Shown here piece after piece: positions 1 through 11,830 of a DNA stretch of 64,000 nt. The stretch is taken from NCBI RefSeq assembly GCF_030272615.1, contig NC_081413.1, positions 17,553,785 to 17,617,784 of the forward strand. The letters run 5' to 3'. Numbering within the stretch: the stretch's first letter is position 1; each line of letters begins with the position of its first letter. A program made the translations under genes and the position numbers. The stretch comes from Cryptomeria japonica. Lineage: Eukaryota > Streptophyta > Pinopsida > Cupressales > Cupressaceae. The notes beneath the pieces are model-generated. The model saw only the letters and a program-made list of their open reading frames with translations. It had not been told where the DNA came from and did no database searches.

Positions 1-630
1 ATTAAGACAGCTGCATGGATTATCTTGATATTTACAGTAAAGATGAAGATGAAGAAAACAGTAAACTCTAATGTGGAATCCTATCTAGGGTCACCTTAAA
101 ATAATAAAAATTGAATTTTGAAATATAAAGTTGCATAATGAGACCCTATAGAATTTTAATGCGAACATGACCAAGAACATTTCATTAATGGACTTGACCA
201 AGGACATTACTTGGTGTAGAGTCCAGATGGAAGACGAGAGATACAGTTGAGCCCACCTTGAACAAACTCAGAATTACCATTTATATCCTCTTTTAGAGTC
301 AAGTTCATTGATATTCCATTCAAGTCCATTCAAGAATACTTCTTCGACGGACTCATCTGATGATACGACTTAGTGAACAGTTGTGATGGAAGATAAGAAA
401 TTGAGATGAACCAACATCGAACAAACTCAGAATTGCCATTATATCTGCATTTCTCTCTACACTCTTTGTCTGAATGGGGTATGGTTGCAATTTAAGGGAA
501 ATATACTCCTCGAAATCTTAAGCTGTGGTGATCTTTGTACCTTTCCATTTCTTGTGACGTATGTGTGTTGAACTTGAATAAACCTGTTCTTGCTAGTTGA
601 TTAATTTTCTCCTGTTTTATCTTTTGCAAG
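1..630. other. no gene recognised; imperfect internal duplication
   Basis: No convincing coding exon is visible. A block around 228-300 is repeated imperfectly around 388-450; both contain AACAAACTCAGAATT followed by a similar tail. If the exon model at 631-1346 is right, part of this stretch is an intron, and its 3' end (about 597-630) is a pyrimidine-rich tract ending in a good acceptor AG. Confidence 0.4.
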
Positions 631-1346
631 CCATTGGTTGGGTATCCAGTCCGTAGGTTGCTACCATCAGGACTTAACAGCCTGTAAATGTGAAGTAACT
701 CTATTTGTGCGGTTAGGGAGAGAGATTCATCTCTTTAATCTTGAGTTAATCAGACTTCAAAATGGAAACTTGGTTTACTGTGAAACTGAAAACTGCATTA
801 TTATAGCTTTCTGTGAGTAAGATTCAAACATCTAGAACATGTTTTGCTTAATATTGTGAATCGTGATTGATATTTATTATTTAATATCTCATACTAATAG
901 ACAATTGATAATTGTAGGGAAAACACCATTGGACGTCTTTGAGGATCTACCAGAAATTAATGATGGACTAACAGTCCGTGCAGCTATTGAACCTTTCTGT
1001 GTAGATCATTTCCAATCCTGCAAGTTCAACAGTACTGTGGTATTCCTTTGAATACTTCTAATGGCAACTTCAAGATTTTAGGTTCTAATGTTCTTTATCT
1101 AGGAAACTACCACTTTTGTAATCTGTAGTTTTAGTTTATAAATGTTGATCAGCTGTAGTTTGTATGCTGTCATTTTAAGTATGATTCATGAAGTTACCTA
1201 TATCACAGGATGAAAGTGAGCAATCAGCATACTGGTATGGAGCTGGCAGCATTGATATTCCAGCATCTAATTCCTTTTATGAGGTTCCGGATGCCAACAA
1301 GGATCATAGCACTGAACATTGTGATTCAGACTGGGAAGTTCTATAA
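631..1346 (+). CDS. 3' exons of an unidentified host gene (three exons)
   Basis: Three short open segments join in phase through good splice signals. Exon a is 631-812, preceded by a pyrimidine tract and AG and ending at the strong donor GTGAGTAAG. Exon b is 918-1039, ending at donor GTATTC. Exon c is 1209-1346, after acceptor TATCACAG and ending in TAA. The a/b join splits a Trp codon (T|GG) and the b/c join is phase 0, so about 145 residues read continuously. The C-terminal part is acidic and hydrophilic, with DVFEDLPEINDG in exon b and a final DSDWEVL. I recognise no family or function. The segments lie outside any transposon I can delimit, and the upstream exons are off the window or not seen. 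The first exon is the least certain. Confidence 0.42.
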
Positions 1347-3624
1347 GATATTACAACTGTGTATTCTGGGACAACTGGAACCTATGTGCGTAAAGGTAGT
1401 GCCTTATGTAAGTTACTATAATCTTCGAGCCTGATTCAGTTTGAGAGGCAGGTTTCGTTGATTACCTTGTTACAGAATGGTTACATTTGATTAGTCAGTG
1501 GATTTAGGTCAGGATAGTTACTCTAGGCTTATCTGTCAAGCAGGTATTCTCCAGGAATCCATTATGGATAGGAATTGCTGCAATTGCAAGTATTTATAGT
1601 TATTGGACACCCTTCTTTCATGTTTGAGGCTGGTCTTTAGAACATACTTCAGGGTAGGCTGGAAACTAACTTGTTTCTAGCATCAAAATGCGTAAACCTA
1701 CTTGTACCTTGTCATTGAAAGTTTTCTTTTATATTTAGGTCCCATCTAAATCTGTATGTAAACTGTTTAATATTTATTTGTATGGAACGTGTCTGGAAAA
1801 CCTCCACAAAATTGTGATCACATGTACATTCATCAGTCCAGTTTGCATTTTTTACGCTCGGGAATGATTTGCCTGTTTTAGTATTTCTCTCTGTATATTT
1901 TCACAATCGGCAAATATCGCATTCTTCTTCTGGTGTATTTTTTGCTTCTATTTTTATCGAGTATAGGTTGTGTTCCATTTTGTTTGTGGCTTCTTTTATA
2001 GGTTGCATCACTAGCGTGCTTTCATGTTTGTGTTTATAATTTTAATCATACAGCTTTCTTTGATATTTTTTGTAGTGGAATTTCATTCACTGAAAATTCT
2101 TTAATCTAAACTGTAGCAAGGCATCTTGTTCTAGGCCTTGAGGCCATTAGTGGAACATGTTGTAGCTTTTTCAGTCAGTTTTTGTTGGAATTTTATAAAG
2201 CTTGCTGATGGATTCACCAAGAATCAATGTTTTGCATGGATAGGTTGGTAACTTTATTTTTTCGGTTTGCTCTCATTATTATATAGTGAATTTAGCACAT
2301 AATGTCCATAAAAATGTCTTTATAAAGGTTTCTGTTTAACAATGAAAATTGGAATACGATTACTTTGGCCATTATCAGAAATTACTACGACTAATATTAC
2401 TCATTTCTTTCTGGTCTTATCTTTTGGTAAAGAGTAAGGCCTGTTCACCATTCTTTGGTACTATTTATATGAAAGAAAGGAATAGCCATGAGAATTGGGT
2501 TCTTGGGAACCAGTATTCATGAAATATGGGATGATGAAGATTCACTTGAAAACTCTACAGTTGAATTCTGATGAGTCATCGTGTAATTCGATATTCTGCG
2601 AAAACAACCCATTGAAAGGAATGGTGTTGAAAACTCTATTGATACGAAATTCTATTCACTAAGTGTATGGCATACAAAGTTAAAAACGAAAATTAAAAGA
2701 TCTTTGTAAATCTACAAATAAGGAGCAAAGATGTTCTTTCTACATGATGGTAAAATGCAAGGGATTATCTCAACGCATGTTGCAGAGTCTGTGTACAATA
2801 CTTTATCGAAAAAACCATACAACCCATAACTAAACACATTTCATTTGAAAATATAAAGTGCATGTCATAAAAGCTATTAAAAAATGTCCACCATGCTTGA
2901 TGCAATATTATTTGCAGAGTTTAATACAATCAGAAAACAGTTCGCAACATAATGTACCCTTAATAAACTGAAGCAATTTGCTGGATAAAATTCGGAAACA
3001 AAGAAGAAAAAGAAAAATATTGGACTGCTTTGTATGATACCCTTAATGTAATATGGTCATTTCCTAATGGCATTCCTAAGAGATTCTGATAAGATGAATG
3101 TTGCTTTGAAAGTGGATCAATTTACACTTGGTGAACCTAAACCTTGTGATTAGCACGATTTTTTTAAGATTTTATCCTAAGATCAGGAAGACAAAACATA
3201 GTACTAGCAATTTCATTTTAGTGTTCAATGGGCGACGCTTATTTCTCATTATCCCGGATTCGCTTTTCACCCACTAACTTAATAAACATATTATAAGCTA
3301 CCAAACCATATAGTCTTGGATCGACAATTAATTTTTACGCTAAATTCAAACTAATTTAAAACCGTGGCATAAATGTATTGGCACAGCAAAAATAAGACCA
3401 CTGTATCACGTGCTTCACTTAATATTCATAATCCATTCTCATGTCGCTTTTTCAATCGAAATTAAACATAAACTTACTACCACTTCTCACGTGTTCCGCA
3501 GCGTAGATTGGTTTTTCGGGCAGCTAAACTCATATTTGTTTGCACCGATTTGCCCGGGCTATTCTCATGGTATTAGACCTCGAAATTATCGTCTGCATTG
3601 TTGTATTCGAACGGTCTATTCGGC
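1347..3624. other. AT-rich DNA without recognised genes; probable 3' UTR at its start
   Basis: The first few hundred bases after the TAA at 1344 could be the 3' UTR of the preceding gene. The rest has stop codons in all frames apart from short ORFs. I see no transposon terminus, tandem array or RNA gene. Confidence 0.35.
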
Positions 3625-3747
3625 ATGGATAATGGGGGAAATGCAGAAAGCGACAGCGATGACGAAGGTACATGTAACAGGCAAGATGATTTCAACAGAA
3701 GACTCTCGGCCAAAGCGTTCTCGTACATTGTCCTAGTCATTTGGTAA
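3625..3747 (+). CDS. small acidic ORF, possibly a first exon
   Basis: A 40-codon ORF begins MDNGGNAESDSDDE, a composition common at the N-termini of plant nuclear proteins. A possible splice donor GTACAT follows the acidic run, so it could be a first coding exon rather than a complete gene. The region upstream (3380-3620) contains two CACGTG/CACGTGT motifs, seen only as strings. No family is recognised and chance occurrence is quite possible. Confidence 0.15.
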   Translation: MDNGGNAESDSDDEGTCNRQDDFNRRLSAKAFSYIVLVIW

Positions 3748-4533
3748 TAAAAAGGTTTAAGGTGCAGAATTGAATTTGAACGAGTTGGTTGGAAGAGGAC
3801 ACAGGGTTCACAGGTGTTCAAACTGAAATGGGTATGAGAAAAAGATATTTTGAGGATGGATTTCATTTGTCTCCATGATCTAATGAGGACGTACACTAGT
3901 GTGAGAAGAGTTGGAGCTGAATTAACTGAGATCTGTGCATTATGCTGTTATATAATAGTTGAATCCGAGCAATTCCACCGTGCCATCAGATTTTTGAGAA
4001 ACGACAAGGCCACATAAGATTGATGGGCTTGCAATTCAGTTTTATATCAATGATAAGATGGATCTAATGGATCTGTATGGGCGACATTACCTAATTGGGT
4101 TTTCATTCCTAGGGAGCAGGATGGACTTGAGCTTGAAATTTGAGGACCAACAACAATATCGTGGGTCATCCATAAAACTTTGGCAAACGTTTCCAGTGTT
4201 AGCAAATGTGGTTCAAATTATATACATATTGGATATTTTTAAACTTCGGATTTAGGCAAAATTATGAAATAAACATTATATAGGGATTTAATTGGTATGT
4301 GGGAAGATTTAAATATTCGATATAGTGAATTTTAATTGGTTATGTGTAAAATATGTTCCTTGATATAATTGAAAGTAAATGAAAAATTAAGTAAATCTTA
4401 ATGAAACTAAATGTTCTTCAATTGCTAAATTTTGTAATAGAATTATTAGATTGTTTGTCTAAGCATAAGATTTATGTATATTAATAAAAGAAAAGTCTAA
4501 TAAATTAAGATAAATTGATTTTATTTTAAGTTA
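3748..4533. other. no gene recognised
   Basis: AT-rich sequence with short ORFs only. I see no domain, repeat or terminus. Confidence 0.35.
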
Positions 4534-5496
4534 TTAATATACCCTTCGTTTTTTAAGCTTGTTTTGATTAGGTGAATCTTGAAAGGGCTTCAATTCATAT
4601 ATAACAACATAAAAAGTGGAAGAGAGGGATCTCATAAGTGGTGAGACTACCAAAACCCAAAAAAGAACACAAGAGGTGAGATAAGAAAACAAACTTTTAA
4701 TTGGAGCTATGAATCGATGGGAAACAAGAGTCTTGACTAAAATCAAGAGCTTCTCTTTCCCAATAGAAGAAAGAGAGATAAGAGGTAACATGACCTTTCC
4801 TTTACCGGTTAACAAGAGTCCAAGCAATGCTATCATTCGAACCCCTATAGGGAGGGGGAAGAAAAGGACGTCCCCCCTCAAGAATACTAACAATAATCGA
4901 GAGGTGGACAATAAAAAGAGAGGTAGATAGGTGGCCAACGACTAACGAAGATGAAATTAGAACAAAAGCTAGAAGATAATCGAGAAGAGAGCTCTCATAA
5001 GAAGGAACTATAGTTGGGACAATAGGAGAAGGCAAGGCTACCCATGCTTAAGCATTCCTTAGAGTCATGAGAGGAGACGTCAATCCAAGAGAGATGCTCC
5101 TCAATAATCAAAGTGATCATTAAAGACATTCTTCCACCAAGTAGTAGGACCCCTTCAATAACCTTGAAAGCAATACGAAGTCAAGTGGCTAGTAGAGAAG
5201 TAGTGGTGCGACAAAAAGGGATGCTCTCATAATCCAAACGTTGCGACCAAGGTTGATCCCCAACCATCAGAATGATGTTACCATGAAGAGGTCAATGTTT
5301 ACCAAGAAGCGAGCACATATAGAATGCCCCATAAAGGAAGTGTACTCATCTACCTTCATGAATTTGCCAATAGAATTACCAATGGCTTTTTAACAAGACA
5401 ACTTCCAGAATAAGAGAGGAAGATTAGGAAGCTATACCCACATTGGACGCATGTTAAGAGGTTTGGAAAGGGGGTTGAAAGTAATAGCCCAAGGCT
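4534..5496 (-). pseudogene. LINE ORF1 relic, C-terminal half (DUF4283-type), split by the Copia insertion
   Basis: On the minus strand the segment just left of the Copia element, in shifting frames, reads like the ORF1 relic at 30,965-31,525. Shared blocks include LPNLPL, GNSIGKFMKVDEY, MGHS and RFLVNIDL, followed by a region matching the expected LDYEG-type approach to a zinc knuckle. In plant L1-type LINEs, ORF1 carries a DUF4283 domain and a CCHC knuckle and binds RNA. The reading is broken by stops and frameshifts, and the C-terminal 500 bp or so can be assigned only by continuity. The N-terminal half continues on the other side of the Copia element at 10,995-11,830. Confidence 0.6.
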
Positions 5497-5777
5497 TATT
5501 AGAAAATTTAATTATATTTTAGTCACCTATATTTAGTTCTTTTATTAATGGTCATTTAGCTTTTTAGCTTTCTAGTTCGTTAAGTGAAACTATTGCATTC
5601 TTTTATAAGAATGCATAGTTTTTTTTTAAAATTTTAGTTTTTTAGCTTTATTTAGCACTTTAAACATTTTAGCTTCATGTTGATGCTTTAGATTAACGGT
5701 TCATTCTTTTTAGAACATCTTGTAATTCCTTAATATACGGTCGTATATTTGTAATTAATTAATTCAATTATTTTTCA
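5497..5777 (+). repeat. 5' LTR of the Copia element
   Basis: A 281-bp LTR beginning TATTAGAAAATT and ending ATTTTTCA. It matches 10722-10989 with several substitutions and small length differences, which suggests an old insertion. It is AT-rich; no promoter element was assigned. Confidence 0.9.
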
Positions 5778-5791
5778 TGGTATTAGAGCAT
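5778..5791 (+). other. primer binding site (tRNA-Met type)
   Basis: TGGTATTAGAGCAT directly abuts the 5' LTR. It differs by one C-to-T change from TGGTATCAGAGC, the usual plant Copia site complementary to initiator tRNA-Met. Confidence 0.85.
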
Positions 5792-6734
5792 GAAAATTAA
5801 AAATTATCAAAAGGTTAATTAATTGAAAAATTTTGGAAGTTTTTCTTAAGAGATTTTTTTAAAAAGGTCTCTTTCCTGGGCAATCCTCTTTGCAGTTCGT
5901 GGTTTTTTGAAAATTTTCATAGGTTTGGAAGATTTTTGGCGAAGTATATTTTCTTGGGCACACATTTTTTCTAAGGGTTCCAGCATTCATTAGAAGGAAA
6001 AATCGCCCATTTTTCGGCTCCATTCGTGTTTTTCACGCGTGGATTTTGTTTTGAATTTCTTCAGGTCTTATTGCAATTTTTTTGCGCGCCCTCTCGCCTG
6101 TAATTTTTTCTTGTCTACGCCTACACAACATGATTCTCGCATTTTTTCGATGCGATTTTTTGCCATATTTCACGATTTCTTGTGATTTTTCTCGCTAGCT
6201 TGCGATTTCTTTTGTGCAAGTATTTCACAATTTTTGATGTGATTATTTCATGATTTACACCTTCAGCCGCATTTTTTTGAGTTCACTTACAATGCTTTGG
6301 GGTTTTTTAGCCCTACTGCGACCTAGGGTTTTGGCTACATTTTTTTACGATTTTTTTACAAAAATTTGTCTAATTTTTTTTGTAGATTTTTTTTTTCTTC
6401 AGAAAAATTCATAAGTTATTATCTACAGTTCTTAATATCGGGATTCGTGCCAGTACAATTTTTAACTGATTTTTTAAAAAATAAATTGTTTTTTTGCAAA
6501 TTATTATTTTTCTAATTTTTCAGAAAATATAGGTTTTGAATTTGCAAGAAATTTTAATTTCTAGGTTTTTTCATTAAACCTCAAAATTTGTGCATTGGGA
6601 TTTGTGCCTCAAATTTTGCTCTAGGGTTTCAAATTCTTTTTTGCAGCTGCTTCTATTATGATTTTTAATCAGATTCTTTTGTCTTGTTTTTCATGCCTTC
6701 ACAAGGTTGACCTCGTTCAACCTTGGTTTCCGTG

Positions 6735-7560
6735 ATGACGTCTTTGATCAACATCATGTTGGAACACAGTCAGAAGTTCAACGACCGCAACTACAACACT
6801 TGGAAACAATGCATGCTTACCATTTTTGAGTACCATTGCCTTGATAAGATTGTTTTGGGCAAGTCTACTCATCCACAACATCAGGTGCAGATCAAGATAA
6901 ATTTGATGAACGCACTCAAGATGCTGTCATGCTTACCAAGTTATCAATCATAGATGATCAACTCCCTTAGGTGCCTTCAAGTAAAATAGCTAAACAGATT
7001 TGAGATCTCTTAAAGGATCTTCATGAAACATTTGATAAGAGTCAAGCTTTCTTTATGAAGAATATGTTGTTTTCTATCATGATGGATGAAAAAACATCTA
7101 TCCAGGCACATCTTACAAAGATCAAGGACATCAATGACTAGTTGCAAGCTATTGACCGCACCATGGCTAAAGAGGATATGGTATTGATCACGCCGAAAAG
7201 CCTTCATAGATCCTACAAGCATTTCATTGGTACACACAATATCTCTTCTACTTGTGTTAATCTGAAGTTTCCTGATCTCTAGCTTCTACAACAACATTGA
7301 TGGAAGCAACAATTTGGAAGCAGCACTAGTTCATCCATTGAACATACCTTCACAGCCAAAGCGTCAGATAAGAACAAAGGTAAAGCTCAGTCCTTCTAGC
7401 CGAAATGACAAGGTCAAGGCCAACCTCAGTAGTCTTCGAAGAAGAAGACCTTACAATGTAACTATTGTCACCAGTTTGGCCATTTGGTGAAAGATTGCAG
7501 TAAGTTGATAACATCCTTGTAGTCTAAGTAGGCAGGGTCCAAACAGAAGGCCTATTCTAC
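6735..7560 (+). pseudogene. Copia gag relic
   Basis: The N-terminal part keeps the usual Copia gag opening (FNDRNYNTWKQCM). A CCHC zinc knuckle, CNYCHQFGHLVKDC, lies near 7455-7500 and would bind RNA in the particle. Stops interrupt the frame at several places; most are TAG in contexts where Gln is expected, for example near 7138 and 7430. The ATG at 6735 was preferred because it directly precedes the conserved block. Confidence 0.8.
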
Positions 7561-8880
7561 CACGCATCGTGATTAGAAGGAATCTTCCTCCTATGCGTTC
7601 ATGGCCCAAAGCCCATCTAATGATGTGCAATCATAAGCCTGGTACAATAACTCTGGAGCCTCTTGACATTTCAAACATCGTCGAGATTTGTTTACAGAGT
7701 ACATGCCTTTCACTAATTCAGTGGTATTTGGAGGAGGCGAAGAGTATACAATTGTCAGCAAGGGCAACATTCAAATTTGATTTGGTGGGAGGGATTTGAT
7801 ATTTCTCAATGTATACTTTGTACTTGGTATGAAGCTTGATCTACTACCAGTCAGTCAGATTATGCAGCATTCACCACAACTGGATGTCGTCTTTGGTTTG
7901 CACAAGTATAACATTGTTGACACGAAGACTCACACTACAATTGTTGTTGGTATTGAGGATCATGGTCTTTATAGACTTGTTGATTCTGGTACTTCTTAGG
8001 AGCTCGCCATGGGAGCTAGGAGTACTTCCATCAACACTCTTTGGTATCAATGATATGGGCATCTAAATATTCACTATCTCTCTCAGTTGGTTTGGGAGGA
8101 TCTAGTTGTTGGATTACTTGACATTCGGACTCATAATCATGGAGTTTGCGGAGCTTGTCAAGCTCGAAAGCAACATAGGACTCTGTTTTCAAATGGAGAT
8201 GCTTGGAGACCATCCAAGCTCTTGCAACTTGTTCATGCAGATATCTATGGTCCCATGAACACTCTATCAGTCACTGGATGCAGGTATTTTCTATGGACAC
8301 AAAAAGTAGAGGTGTTCAACATGTTTCAGAAGTTTAAGGCCTTAGCAGAAAAAGAGTCTAGCTGTCAGATAGTCACTCTTCTGTCCAACGATGGAGGAGA
8401 ATTTTGTTCTACAGATTTCACCAACTTTTGTGCATCACATGACATTAAGCATCGACTTACGCACCTTACACCCCTTAGCAAAACGATGTTGTTGAGCGCA
8501 GGAACCATATAACCATTGAGATGACTCGATCTATCATAGAAACGTTCCAAAGCAGTTTTGGGTAGAAGCAGTCTTCACTGTAGTCTATCTTTTGAACTGG
8601 TCTCCCACAAAGGCTGTTAAGAAGTTGACTCCAGAGGAACCTTGGTCTGGTAGGAATCCCCAAATCAATCATCTGAAAGTTTTTGGCTCTACAACTTATG
8701 TTTGGATTCCAGATGCCAAGCACACCAAACATGATTCCAATGTTCATCGGCTACAATGACAACCATAAGGATTATTGGCTAATTGATGTAGACACTGGTC
8801 GTCTCATATTCAATCAAGATTTAATATTTGATGAAGAATGAGGGCCTTTTCAGCCTTCTTCTCCTGTTTTGAGCATTGAG
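7561..8880 (+). pseudogene. Copia protease/pre-integrase/integrase relic
   Basis: The pre-integrase region ends in the zinc-binding form GHLNIHYLSQL...CGACQARKQHR around 8055-8185. The integrase core follows with LVHADIYGP (first catalytic Asp) and a degenerate second block in which the usual S/T-D-N-G-G-E reads SNDGGEF, so the second catalytic Asp region is altered. A frameshift near 8480 moves the QNDVVERRN block (third catalytic residue, Glu) into another frame. Protease is not clearly readable. The enzyme would have inserted the cDNA copy into the host genome; this copy is dead. Confidence 0.8.
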
Positions 8881-9236
8881 GATTAGCTTGCAAAGCCTAC
8901 ATATATGGGTGTTCGCCTTCCCTTAGCTCCACCTGATGGGAGGGATTCAGTTGACTCTACAGTTGTGGGCTCTCCCAGGCATGACATTGCACCACCTAAC
9001 TTTCCTCAGGAACATTTGGATCCACATCTAGGTGAACATGTTTTAGACATTCCAAGTAGTATTCTTCATCCTGTAGTAGATGTTGGTACTTCTACTCTCT
9101 AGCGTAAGTGGTGGGCCAAGACCATTGGTGATCTTCATGATGATGAGCTCATTGAGGGTAGATTAACTAGAGGCAAGAGCAAGCATAACGTAGTTAATTT
9201 TTTTCTTATGACCAACACTCACAGTATTTATAAGCC

Positions 9237-9960
9237 TTAGGCATATACATAGGCTAAAGGTGTTCCTGAGTGGGAATAGGCTATGGCAGCTGAGCAACAC
9301 AGTCTTCTGAAAAACAACACTTGGGTATTGTCAAATCTTCCACTAGGGAAGAAGCCCATTGGTTGCAAATGGGTGTTTAAAGTCAAGTATAAAACTGATG
9401 GAACCCTTGATAAGTACAAGACTCAATTAGTAGCAAAAGGGTTTTCACAAAAGGAGGGGCATCGATTATGAGGAGACATTTTCTCCCATAGCCAAGATGA
9501 GTACCATTCGGCTTGTCCTCGCTCTCTCAGCTCAGTTTGGATGGAAAGTCCATCAAATGGATGTCAAGAGTGCCTTCCTCAATGGTGATGTGCAAGAAGA
9601 ATCCTACATGACGTAGCTTCCAACTTTCAAGGTCGTCGGTAAAGAACACCGGGTATGTAGACTAGTCAAAACACTCTATGGCCTCAAACAGGTTCCTCAT
9701 GCATGGTACATAAAAAATGATAAGTACTTGATTGATTAAAGCTTTCAAAGGAGTCCTTCCATTCCCAATCTATATGTCCAACATATTGGTGATGATATTC
9801 TATTTCTACTCATCTATGTTTACGATCTCATCATTATTGGCTGTGCAACACATTTGATCAAGCATGTCAAACAGGATTTGTGTAAGAATTTTGATATGGC
9901 AGATTTGGGACTTCTCCATTATTGTCTCGGTGTAGATGTTTAGGTAGATTGATAATCACA
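9237..9960 (+). pseudogene. Copia reverse transcriptase relic
   Basis: Typical Copia RT blocks are in order: NNTWVLSNLPLGKKPIG, GCKWVFKVKYKTDG, LVAKGFSQ, then after a one-base frameshift near 9470 EETFSPIAKM, QMDVKSAFLNG and LYGLKQ. The catalytic YVDD box reads YVYD, because an Asp codon has become Tyr near 9820. TAG stops replace Gln in the usual WEQAM and MxQxP contexts. The domain is recognisable but catalytically dead. Confidence 0.88.
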
Positions 9961-10727
9961 TATTCATTTCTCAGTCAAAGTATGCCAAAAGCCTACTGGA
10001 TAAATTTCGGATGCAAGATTGCAAACCCGCATCTACACCTATGGAGATAGGGTCGAAATTATCAACCAAATCTGATTCACTTGTAGTGGATGAATCTTCA
10101 TTTAGGCAACTAGTGGGCAACCTCATATATCATACCACCACTAGACCTTACATCAATTATGTCGTGAGCTATATTTCTCGCTTCATGTTAGCTCCAAAAG
10201 CTAAACATTGGGTTGTAGCGAAGCGTGGGCTAAGGTATGTGAAGGGCACTCCTGATTTTGGCATTCTGTATAGTACAAGCAAATATCCTAGGTTGGTTGG
10301 TTTGACAGACTCAAATTGGGTAGGTTGTGTTGATGACGTAAAGTCAACTTTTGAGTATGTTTTTAGCTTGTGTACAGGTGTAGTCACATGGACTAGCAAG
10401 AAGCAACAGACAATAGCTCTTTCCTCGACTGAAGCAGAGTATCGAGGAACTATTAAGGCAGCTTGTGAGGCAATTTGGTTATGTGATAATTAAGGGGTTC
10501 TGAAATTAGCCAAATTTCCAGTCTTCCATGAGCAGACCAAGCATGTGGAGCTTCATTGTCATTTCATCCGCAATCATGTTGAAGATGGATCAGTAATATT
10601 ATAGTACATTCCAACAAAAGATCGGACTACAAATATCCTCACCAAGTCTCTGAGCCCAACAAAGTTTGTCAAATTTAGAGGGAAATTTGGTGTAGTAGAT
10701 AGAATGACCATTAAGGGAGGGTATTAG
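9961..10727 (+). pseudogene. Copia RNase H relic and pol C-terminus
   Basis: The long open segment from 10011 holds the conserved ASTPM, RQLVGNLIY, RPYINYVVS and SSTEAEYRG blocks of the Copia RT/RNase H tail, with the RNase H Asp in GLTDSNWVG. After a stop at about 10491, the frame continues through HFIRNHVEDGSV and YIPTKDRT to a terminal TAG at 10725-10727, just inside the 3' LTR. An internal TAG near 10602 stands for Gln in the usual QYIPT motif. Confidence 0.88.
10710..10721 (+). other. polypurine tract
   Basis: ATTAAGGGAGGG lies immediately before the 3' LTR and would prime plus-strand DNA synthesis. Confidence 0.8.
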
Positions 10728-10989
10728 AATATTTAATTATATTTTAGTCACTTATATTTAGTTCTTTTATAAATGGTCATTTATCTTTTTATCTTTTTAG
10801 TTCATTTAAGTAAACTATTGCTTCTTCTATAAGAACACATAGTTTGCTTTTTAGCTTTATTTAGTGCTTTAAACGTTTTAGCTTCATGTTGAAGCTTTAG
10901 ATTAATGGTTCATTCTTTGTAGAACACTGCCTTGTAATTTCTTTATATACAATTGAATATTCATAATTAGTTCATTCAATTATTTTTCA
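10722..10989 (+). repeat. 3' LTR of the Copia element
   Basis: A 268-bp copy of the LTR at 5497-5777, starting TATTAGAATATT and ending TATTTTTCA. It is followed at once by the target duplication AGGCT and the resumption of the LINE sequence. Confidence 0.9.
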
Positions 10990-10994
10990 AGGCT

Positions 10995-11830
10995 TAAGAG
11001 AGAGGGGATACTCACAAACCCACAACTTGGCTAAAACCAAGTTCCTTTCTTCTAAAAAAGTAAAGGAAGCAATGAAGAAGCCTTTAACACATGGATAAAG
11101 TTCAATCTTACCAATCTCAAGGGGCCACCATGAATCTGAAACACAATCATGGAGATTCAATAGGGAAGGCCAAAGTCTAGAAAATTTGTAAACCAAGGCC
11201 TTGTCTATATAAAACTCTTCCTTCTCCACAACATCTTGACCACATACCACTACATGGGGAGAGACTTGGCATAGTGAAGAGGACTAGGTTTTCCTTTGGA
11301 AGTAACAAAAGATCCAACAATCTAAAGCTCTAGACAACCAGGCTACCAAAAGCCACAAACCCAACCCTAGAAGGTCTAACATACACAAAGGGCGCTACGA
11401 CAAAGGGCCTAGCTCTAGAAGCAACACCAGCACGACCAAAGCTTGAGACATGCACCCTACTAGCACTAGTAGGCCCAAAAACCCCATAGCCACCTACACT
11501 AGCAACATTCCCCCTAGTGCCACCATTGCAAGCCCCAACGCAAGGAAAAGCCTTCAAAACAACACAAGTAGGGCACACCTAACCAGTCAAACAAAAGGAG
11601 TCAAGGTAGATCCTGAAAGGGAAGCACGGATAAAGGGCCCAATGGAACCCCAACATGCTTTAAGCCACAAGCAGCAGAGGTGGATCTAACATGGAGAGAG
11701 AGTGAAGCAGTAACAACACCAACAATCCTCAAGGGAGATCCTAACACCATTCGAAGAAACAAAGTCTTCAAACACAGAGAAACACCACGAGCCCCAACGA
11801 CCCAAGATCATGAAACCCTAAAGGATTGAG
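10995..11830 (-). pseudogene. LINE ORF1 relic, N-terminal half (DUF4283)
   Basis: The minus-strand reading just right of the Copia element contains a DUF4283-like segment (ALVYKFSRLWPSL, GFFIASFTFLEERNLVL). It aligns with the relic at 31,438-31,893 (ALVCRFTTFWPSL, GFFIASFTSTYDCNLVL). Further upstream, 11,330-11,830 is a Gly/Val/Pro-rich stretch typical of a poorly conserved ORF1 N-terminus; its limits are guesses. Together with 4534-5496 this is one LINE copy split by the Copia element. Confidence 0.62.

Larger units (their letters stand above)
5497..10989 (+). mobile_element. Copia (Ty1) LTR retrotransposon, decayed, inserted in LINE ORF1
   Basis: The two ends share an LTR of about 270-280 bp. 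The element is flanked by the 5-bp direct repeat AGGCT (5492-5496 and 10990-10994). Immediately after the 5' LTR lies a primer binding site resembling the initiator-tRNA-Met type, and a purine-rich tract precedes the 3' LTR. Between them gag, integrase, reverse transcriptase and RNase H follow the Copia order. The LTR ends read TA...CA rather than the usual TG...CA. The coding region contains many stops, most of them TAG where related elements have Gln, and at least two frameshifts, so it cannot move by itself. It interrupts a LINE ORF1 and is therefore younger than that LINE. Confidence 0.93.

Noticed and set aside
2488-2571. Short plus-strand ORF starting MRIGFLGTSIHEIWDDEDS
   Set aside because: Only 27 codons, isolated, with no splice partners that I could place.
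3573-3896. 107-codon minus-strand ORF
   Set aside because: No domain, no splice or terminus support, and it overlaps the equally uncertain plus-strand ORF.
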